64,000 bases of DNA from Ascaphus truei (lineage: Eukaryota > Chordata > Amphibia > Anura > Ascaphidae). Positions 57,775-64,000 of the stretch are shown here, one piece after another. A program made the position numbers and the translations under genes. The first letter of the stretch is position 1. Each line of letters begins with the position of its first letter. The stretch spans positions 289,851,141-289,915,140 of the forward strand of contig CM071567.1 of the NCBI GenBank assembly GCA_036426205.1, written 5' to 3'. The notes under the pieces were generated by a model. That model was not told where the DNA came from and did no database searches. It saw only the letters and a program-made list of their open reading frames with translations.

Positions 57775-58220
57775 AGCTGCAGTTCAGTCTTTTTTTTTTT
57801 TTAATTTATTTTTTTACTTCAATAGTTTCATGTGTGCAATCTCTAATTACCTAAAGAACTGTATAGCTGCAGGTCAATTCGTTCTCCATGTATTGATAGG
57901 CGAAATTTGGTGACATAATTAGTGAATGGATCTGTTTTTCTTCGAATCTGTCTCTCAGTGGAAGCTCATGAATATTCATGAGCACTCCTGCACTGACATG
58001 TGCTAGAGGGAGGGCAGGGCTGACAAAGGGGTGTGCCAGGGCTTGTGACTGGACATGAAGGGGCTGTGCCTTAGCAAATGGCTGTTAAAATAGAATACAA
58101 GAAAATTGGTCTTTCAAAGTTGTTTTTTTAAAAACAGAAAATGCTAAAAGTATTTTTTCTTACTACAGAACTGATTTATTTAAAAACACACACATGCAGG
58201 ATATTGACTGAACTGCAGCT
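57775..58220. mobile_element. TTAA-flanked MITE
   Basis: A 446-bp element with 15-base inverted ends AGCTGCAGTTCAGTC/GACTGAACTGCAGCT, flanked by TTAA (57771-57774, 58221-58224). There is no coding frame; it starts with a T-run. TTAA duplication is typical of piggyBac and Kolobok. It lies exactly at the boundary between integrase tail (HVNLLK) and linker (PWKERE) of the Gypsy element. Confidence 0.85.
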
Positions 58221-58224
58221 TTAA

Positions 58225-58544
58225 GTAAGTTCACATGGTATATTTGTTCAGGTTTTCGTCTGCATGGCTGTTTCACTTTATAATTTACCTCCCCCAGTTT
58301 TTCAATAACCTCATATGGCCCATGCCATTTTGCCAGAAATGTATTTTCTACTGTGGGAATTAACACTAGGACTCTGTCTCCAGGTTGAAACCTACAGACC
58401 GTAGCATTCTTATTATAGCTATTTCGCTGGTTAAGTTGGGCCTTTTCCATATGTTCACACACTATAGGGATAATGGCTGCCATACGTTCCTGCATCTGGG
58501 ATATGTGCTCAATTACACTGCGATGGGCTGTAGTCTCCTGTTCC
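58225..58544 (-). pseudogene. Gypsy integrase C-terminal fragment
   Basis: About 105 residues: HISQMQERMAAI, an NQRNSYNKNATVCRFQPGDRV block, then the GPY/F module LAKWHGPYEVIEKLGEVNYKV, and QIYHVNLLK running into the MITE. Its first residues are cut by the LTR of the plus-strand element at 58547. The catalytic core is absent. Its position upstream of RT is the main evidence for Gmr1-type order. Confidence 0.8.
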
Positions 58545-58546
58545 CA

Positions 58547-58977
58547 TGTGACAGGGTGAATGAACGTCACCAGCCATATACCTGGCAAACCTATGTTTAG
58601 GCTTGCAGTGCAGCAGTGGCGACGTTAAGTTTCAGTTGAGAAGGGCTGCTTAATTAGTCTGACCCAAGCTGCACAATCAAGGTGTTTTAAAACCCCCAGG
58701 CTGTACACACATGCAAGCTAGCTGGTCAGGAGACAGGACTGATATACTGAAGAGATTACTGCTATAAGTTCTGTTTTTCAAAGTAACATGTGTGATGACT
58801 GTCTGTATCCTGCATGCTGAAGAGAAGCTGCCTTTTTTTCTATGCTGAAGAGAAGCTATTTTGTTTTTGTCTGCTGAAGAGAAGCTATTTTGTTTTTGTG
58901 CGCTGTGTGTTTTTAAGGCTCAATAAATAAGCCTTATCAAGAGAACCCGCGTGTGTGGTTGCATGTACCCTGCAACA
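58547..58977 (+). repeat. 5' LTR
   Basis: 431 bp, TGTGACAGGG...CCTGCAACA. It contains TTTTAAAACCCC (TATA-like, about 58684) and AATAAA at 58922-58927. The first 221 bases align without gaps to the 3' LTR. Confidence 0.85.
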
Positions 58978-58979
58978 TA

Positions 58980-58993
58980 TGGTGTAAGAAGTG
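58980..58993 (+). promoter_or_regulatory. Candidate primer-binding site
   Basis: TGGTGTAAGAAGTG begins two bases after the LTR end, the usual place for tRNA priming. TGGTGT starts are common in Gypsy elements; the tRNA is not identified. Confidence 0.45.
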
Positions 58994-59306
58994 TCTGGAT
59001 TTTGAGAGGCCCCTGCAGTTGAAGGGCCACACACATACAGTGACAGCCGCCTTTAGCCTCCTGCGGCCTTTTCCCCGTGATTTAAAAAATCGCAGGCAAA
59101 TCGCGGGCTGATGGGGGCCGTTTTCGGCCGTTTTGAGCGCCTGCGGGCATTTCTATTGTTTAGCGCTAAGCGCTTTCATTGTCTAGTGCTATTAGTGCTA
59201 GCAGCTGATTTCGGACCGCGTGGAGAAGGCCCGTGAAAGTCGGAAAACATCCCCGCATTTTGCCGGGTAAGTCGGAGGAAAGGAGGGGCCGCAGCAGTAC
59301 ACAAAA

Positions 59307-60445
59307 ATGAGAAAAATGGAAGAATTTTTTAAAGAGTTTCTGTGCGAGCAGACCAGACAGCAGGGACTGTTAATGCAGGAGCAGACAAACAGCAGGGACA
59401 GTTAATGCAGGAGCAGGCCCAACTGCTATTGCAGCAGCAAACCCAGCTCCTAACCCGGCAGCACAGGATGAGCGGATGGCCAAGCTGCTGACCCAATTCC
59501 AATTCCAAGTCCAAGTCCAGAACTTGCGAACAAACCCCCGGTCCTCCTGAGGAAAATGGCTCCGAACGAGGATCCAGAGGCTTTTCTACTGACATTTGAA
59601 AGGGTTGCTGAAGCTCAGGGCTGGGCTGCAGATCGCTAGGCAACTGCTTTGGCCCCGCTCCTCATAGGAGAAGCCCAAGCCTCATATCAGGGCTTCCCAG
59701 CAGATCAGGCAATGGACTACCAACAAGTAAAAGCTGCCATACTGGATCACTGAGGTCTGACCCCAGAGACCTACCGGCAGCAGTTCTGGAACCTGAAGTA
59801 CACCGCTAAGATGAGACCCCGGGTCCTCGCTCAGCGGTTATTGGACTTGTGTATTTGCTGGATACAACCCGAGGAGCGCACTACGGAGGCAATTCTTGAG
59901 CAAGTGGTTTTGAAACAATTCCTACAGATAATACCCCTTCCGCACGCTCGTGGGTAAAACGCCATGCTGCTGAAACCCTAGCTTTGGTGGTCCGACTCGT
60001 TGAGAACTTCCTTGGGGCTGAGGATCAGGCGAGTGCCCTGGACCCGATGGATCCAACTTCACCAGCACTTGCGGATATCCAAAAAGGGAGATTGGAACAA
60101 CGTGGAAACTACGGCCCCTCCATACGCAACCGCCAAGTGCCACGAAAGGAGCAGTCCTTCCAACAAGGAAGAAGTCAAAACGCCGGGCACCGTTTAGACC
60201 CTCATCCCCTTCCTGATGTCGGATTGTCGCCAAATGAGAGGAACTTCCAAGGACGTCGCCCACAGGACCCACCAGATGCCTGGTCTCCAGTATCCGGTCC
60301 AGCGGAGCGCTATCCGCGGCACCCTCCTGCAAGGGAACCCTCTCCAGGTTCCGCCTGCGGAGAACAAGGCCACCGGCATGTGGACTGTCCACAGATGGAT
60401 TGTTCCTTCAGCAGGACCGTCGCCTCGGCCTTCACTGGAGAAAAT
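59307..60445 (+). pseudogene. Gag with SCAN-like capsid domain and zinc knuckle
   Basis: ATG at 59307 leads a Gln-rich N-terminus, then PEAFLLTFERVAEAQGW (capsid). From 59763 the sequence PETYRQQFWNLKYTA, LLDLCICWIQPE and LEQVVLKQFLQIIP tracks the SCAN domain almost residue for residue. It continues in a second frame after about 59945 (HAAETLALVVRLVENFLG). A zinc knuckle of CCHC type follows near 60357 (ACGEQGHRHVDC), with the first Cys apparently replaced by Gly. Lesions: TAG at 59637-59639, TGA at 59751-59753, and frame changes in the Gln-rich region and near 59945. SCAN domains of vertebrate zinc-finger proteins are thought to derive from Gmr1-like capsids. Confidence 0.75.
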
Positions 60446-60577
60446 TACAAGCCCTGGCTACTTCCAGCCCAGGTTGGGGTTAAAACCGTCCAGGCCCTTG
60501 TAGATTCGGGCTCTGGGAAAACTCTGGTCTTCCAGGAACTGTTACCGCCTGACGTGTGTTCTTTTGACTCCCCATGA
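60446..60577 (+). pseudogene. Aspartic protease segment
   Basis: VGVKTVQALVDSGSGKTLVF contains the D-S-G active-site triad of retrotransposon proteases in the same frame as the zinc knuckle. The frame stops at 60575-60577 shortly after QELLPPDV. The rest of the protease and the spacer to integrase (60578-60960) are out of frame. Confidence 0.65.
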
Positions 60578-60960
60578 AGTATAGAATGTATACACGGCGA
60601 TGTAAAATGGTTTTCGACGGCCAAAATCTGGCTACAGGTAAAAGGTCAGGAGACCTAGCTCGAAGTAGGAGTCACTCCTTGGCTCCCTGCCCCCGTTGTG
60701 CTCGGCCGGGACTGGCCTTTCTTTTCGGACCTAATGGCTCCAGTCTCTCCCGAGGAGCCTTATTCTATGGCTCTGGAGAACCCTGGTAAACTGTTCCCCT
60801 TCTCGGCAGACCTTTTTCCCAGTAGACACCGGGTTCAAAAGACTCGGAAGCAAAGACACTCTGACAAACAGGACCGGTTTCAGAAATCTGGGTCTCAAGG
60901 GGCTCATTCTAGTAGCCAGAAGTCACAAGTGATGGCTGGGGATGGCAGAGGGAGGGGGAT

Positions 60961-62183
60961 ATGGGCCCTGGGGATTTACCAGACCTGTACCTCCCTGATT
61001 TTCGCCAGAGGCAAAGGGAAGACCCAGTCCTTGCTAGACAGTATGATAAGGTGGTAAAAATTGATGAGCAGATTTTGAATGCACAGGGGGTGATAGTATT
61101 CCCCCATTTTGAATTATCAAATGATATCCTGTATAGGGTGAATAGGCAGACACAAACAGGGAAGGTCACCAGACAGATATTGGTTCCCAAGGCGTTTGTT
61201 AAATCTGTGTTCACTCTAGCCCATACTGTCCCTTGGGGGGTCACCTAGGCAGGGATAAAACATTGGACCATATTTCGTCCCGATTCTATTGGCCAGGGAT
61301 GCATAGTGATATTGCTAAGTTATGTGCAGCATGTCTGGAGTGCCAGCTAACTAGTCCGAAGGGACAAAAACCAGCCCCTTTGGTTCCTCTACGTTTGGTG
61401 TCAGTTCCCTTTGAGAGGATTGGGGTAGACTTGGTAGGACCGCTAGAACCTTCTGCGAAAGGACACAGGTTTATTCTTGTAATAGTTGACTATGCAACAA
61501 GATATCCTGAGGCGTTCCCCCTGAGAACAGCAATGGCGAAGCAAGTAGCCAACAAGTTGTTGGAGCTGTTCTCAAGGGTTGGACTTCCCCAGGTTATGTT
61601 GACAGACCAAGGTACAAATGTTATGGCTAAACTGATGCAGGATGTCTTAAAATTACTAGAGGTCAAGTCTGTGCGGACATCGGTCTACCATCCACAGACT
61701 GACAGATTGGTGGAAAGATTTAACCGAACTCTAAAAGGGATGCTGAGGAAATTTGTAGATTCAGAGAAGAGAGCCTGGGATGAACTTCTCCCTTTTCTGC
61801 TGTTTGCAGTGCGGGAAGTTCCCCAGGCCTCCACGGGATTCTCTCCATTTGAACTGCTGTATGGACGCCAACCCCGGGGTATCCTAGACCTCCTAACGGA
61901 GTCCTGGGAGGAACAGCGGTCCCCTTCTAAGAATACCCTGCAATATGTATTGGACCTTAGGAAGCGCCTAGATGTGGTCGGGCATTTTGCTAGGGAGAAT
62001 CTTAGATCAGCCCAGGACAGTCAGGAGAGCCATTACAATCAAAATGCTCGTATGAGAGTGTTTCACCCAGGAGATCAAGTGATGTTGTTGTTACCCAGTT
62101 GTAAGAGCAAACTCCTAGCCAAATGGCAGGGCCCATTCAAAGTACTCCGCCGCACGGGTGATGTGGATTATGAGATTGCTTAA
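60961..62183 (+). pseudogene. Integrase with zinc-binding, DDE core and GPY/F module
   Basis: The HHCC zinc region spans a frame break: the first His (LAH) is at the end of one frame and GGHLGRDK, FYWPGMHSDIAKLC and CLEC in the next, because one G is missing in a G-run at about 61232. The catalytic core has D in RIGVDLVGPL, D in MLTDQGTN and E in LVERFNRT, all present (HPQTDRLVER has R where G is usual). The C-terminus has AKWQGPFKVLRRTGDVDYEI, the GPY/F module. The frame ends with TAA at 62181, one base change from the expected Gln codon; QIYHVNLLKPW follows in frame. Integrase inserts the cDNA into the genome. Confidence 0.85.
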
Positions 62184-62484
62184 CCAGGGTCCAGGAAGGG
62201 TAAACAAATTTACCATGTGAACTTGCTGAAACCGTGGAAGGTGCAGCGGTCTCTATTCATCCACCCGGTGGAGGAGGAAAGGGACTTGGGTCCTCAGCCC
62301 CCATGGGAGAACATCGTGGGTGACGATAAAATCCCAATGGGTAGACAGTTGTCCTCTGAACAAAAAGGGACTTGTTAGAAATAGTTACACAATTCCATGA
62401 TGTTTTTTCTGATTTGCCAGGGCAAACTAATTTAATTTCACATGTGATCGAGACAGCACCTGGGGTAAAAGTTACGTTCCCGTC

Positions 62485-63671
62485 CTTATAGGTTTCCTGA
62501 AAGTCGTAGGTACCTGGTAGAGAAGGATGTACAAGAAATTTTACACTTAGGAGTGATTGAGGAATCATGCAGTGAGTGGTGTAGTCCACTAGTTATGGTC
62601 CCTAAACCCGATAGGAAGGTAAGATTTTGTGTGGACCTCCGAAAGTACAATGCGGTATCCAATTTTGACGCATATCCGATGTCAAGTGTGGACGAGTTAA
62701 TTGACACACTTGGTAACACGGAATATATATCCACGCTGGACTTAACAAAAGGATACTGGGAAATACCTTTAGAGGATAAGTCCAAGTGCAAAACAGCCTT
62801 TGCCACTACCATGGGTTTATACCAGTTTGTGATAATGCCATTTGGACTGCATGGAGCCCCAGCCACATTTCAGAGACTCATGGATAAAGTGCTGAGACCC
62901 CTAGGGCTTATGCCGCAGCCTACCTAGATGACATTGTCATTTATAGTAAACACTGGCGGGCCCATCTAAATAGGCTGAAAGCGGTCCTCAAATCTCTAAG
63001 AGAGGCAGGGCTTACAGTCAACCCTAAGAAATGTGCCTTAGGTAAGGCGGAAACCAAATACTTAGGGTATGCAGTGGGAGTTGGAAAAGTAAGGCCACTA
63101 GCTGACAAGGTAGTTGCCCTGAAAGAAGTTCCGACCCACCCAAACAAAAACGCAGGTACGCTCTCTGCTGGGTTTAGCAGGGTATTATCGGCGGTTCATC
63201 CCCAACTACTCGGAAGTTGCAGCCCAATTAACGGACCTCACAAAAAAGTGTGCCCCTTCACAAGTGGTATGGTCAAGGGAGTGTCAGAGAGCCTTTGAGG
63301 ACATAAAAAGGTGTCTATCAGAGGGTCCCGTCCTTAGAAGCCCAGACTTCTACAGGCCTTTTGTAGTGCAAACCGATGCATCAGAGATAGGGCTAGAGGC
63401 AGTGTTGTCACAACAGTTTGAGGGAGTGGAACATCCGATACTTTTTCTGAGTAGGAAATTGTTCCCGAGGGAAAAAAACTACTCAGTTATTGAGAAGGAG
63501 TGCCTCGCAGTAAAGTGGGCAATCGAGGCTTTGAGGCATTACCTGGCAGGAGTCCATTTTACTCTGGTGACGGACCATGCTCCATTAAAGTGGTTAAATA
63601 GTATGAAGGACTCCAATGCTAGATTGACCAGGTGGTATATGGCCCTCCAACCCTTCTCATTTGAGATTTAG
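62485..63671 (+). pseudogene. Reverse transcriptase and RNase H
   Basis: RT begins around 62485 (ILHLGVIEESCSEW) with VPKPDRKVRFCVDLRKYN, STLDLTKGYW and FGLHGAPATFQRLMD. A frame change near 62895 precedes the catalytic AYLDDIVIYS (about 62915-62944). Another lies near 63155. RNase H (63264-63671) is open, with TDASEIG, ILFLSRKL, NYSVIEKECLAVKWA and VTDHAPLKWL. A TAG at 63669-63671 precedes HRPGKENADA, the normal RNase H/connection end. It copies RNA into DNA; here it is inactive. Confidence 0.85.
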
Positions 63672-63769
63672 CACAGGCCGGGAAAAGAAAATGCAGATGC
63701 TGACTTCTTTTATAGAGAAGGGGTGGATGATCGGGCTTCAGCCGTGCATGGCCTCAGCCACACACTAAC

Positions 63770-63779
63770 AGGGGAGGAA
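63770..63779 (+). promoter_or_regulatory. Polypurine tract
   Basis: AGGGGAGGAA directly before the 3' LTR; the expected plus-strand primer. Confidence 0.85.
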
Positions 63780-64000
63780 TGTGACAGGGTGAATGAACGT
63801 CACCAGCCATATACCTGGCAAACCTATGTTTAGGCTTGCAGTGCAGCAATAACGACGTTAAGTTTCAGTTGAGAAGGGCTGCTTAATTAGTCTGACCCCA
63901 GCTGCACAATCAAGGTGTTTTAAAACCCCCAGGCTGTAAACACATGCAAGCTAGCTGGTCAGGAGACAGGACTGATATACTGAAGAGATTACTGCTATAA
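63780..64000 (+). repeat. 3' LTR, truncated by the window end
   Basis: 221 bases starting TGTGACAGGG. It aligns to 58547-58767 without gaps and with five mismatches, three of them clustered G-to-A changes within GTGG/ATAA at about 63850. About 210 further bases and the target duplication are outside the window. Confidence 0.9.

Larger units (their letters stand above)
55463..58546 (-). mobile_element. Minus-strand Gypsy element of Gmr1-type order, truncated by later insertion
   Basis: Reading on the minus strand: integrase C-terminus (58544-58225), MITE, linker and RT (57770-56409, with a palindromic insertion), RNase H (to 55551), a polypurine stretch (55463-55475) and the LTR. Integrase precedes RT, the reverse of the usual Ty3/Gypsy order and as in Gmr1-like elements. 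The remaining integrase, gag and 5' LTR would lie beyond the plus-strand element that begins at 58547. Confidence 0.75.
58547..64000 (+). mobile_element. Gmr1-like Gypsy retrotransposon (gag-PR-IN-RT-RNaseH)
   Basis: 5' LTR 58547-58977, primer-binding-type TGGTGTAAGAAG at 58980, gag with SCAN-like capsid, protease, integrase (60961-62183), then RT/RNase H (62485-63671), polypurine tract, and 3' LTR from 63780, cut by the window end. Integrase before RT is the order of Gmr1-like elements (described in fish and other deuterostomes). It is inserted in the integrase of the minus-strand Gypsy element. The coding part has many lesions although the LTRs differ at only 5 of 221 comparable positions. 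Confidence 0.85.

Noticed and set aside
1..64000. CRISPR arrays, rRNA, tRNA, operons or host exons
   Set aside because: No regular spacer array, RNA gene or multi-exon host gene is visible; repeats here are transposon families.

Overview
The window reads as repeat-dominated vertebrate DNA, most likely an amphibian and probably a frog. No host exon, rRNA, tRNA or CRISPR array is recognisable. The suggestion of an amphibian rests on the mix of families: Penelope-like elements with GIY-YIG endonuclease, an L1/Tx1-type LINE, two Gypsy elements with integrase ahead of reverse transcriptase, Tc1/mariner-type DNA transposons, large foldback repeats and TA- or TTAA-flanked MITEs. The species cannot be read from the window.

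Layout. 1-2730 is the right end of a large DNA transposon carrying the C-terminus of a Tc1/mariner-like transposase; it sits in an L1 fragment (2733-3107). 3120-6190 holds an LTR-like unit, a CR1/L2-like LINE tail on the minus strand, and a polyadenylated retroposed 3' end. 6228-9068 is a 2.8-kb palindrome. 9704-17764 is a second, nearly end-to-end copy of the large transposon. It carries a forkhead-like gene (plus) and a coiled-coil/BEN-like gene (minus). A 397-bp MITE at 33344-33740 joins the two termini of this family and so supports the boundaries. 17770-31303 is a zone of foldback and hairpin repeats interrupted by Penelope remnants, two MITE or inverted-repeat elements, and a Penelope cluster with tandem and inverted partial copies (24190-28940). 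31511-38420 is another Penelope element bracketed by long inverted copies of its own 3' half. 38420-41740 has no gene but holds a probable solo LTR. 41750-54170 is a third Penelope element split precisely by an 8-kb L1-type LINE (43948-51954). 54230-58546 is a minus-strand Gypsy element with its 3' LTR, interrupted by a TTAA-flanked MITE and by a 774-bp palindromic insertion with a 10-bp target duplication. From 58547 to the window end a plus-strand Gypsy element of Gmr1 type (gag-PR-IN-RT-RNaseH) has inserted into the integrase of the minus-strand one. Its gag contains a SCAN-like capsid segment.

How the parts relate. The nesting gives a relative history: the split Penelope predates the L1; the minus-strand Gypsy predates its MITE, the palindrome and the Gmr1-like element; the 31.5-38.4 kb Penelope predates its MITE. 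Almost every reading frame is broken. The best preserved is the forkhead-like gene at 10116-10691. Candidate hammerhead-ribozyme-like motifs recur in the Penelope terminal regions, mostly with substitutions in the CUGANGA box. The strongest candidate for something undescribed is the 8-kb Tc1/mariner-like element with forkhead-like and BEN-like accessory genes and arrays of subterminal repeats.
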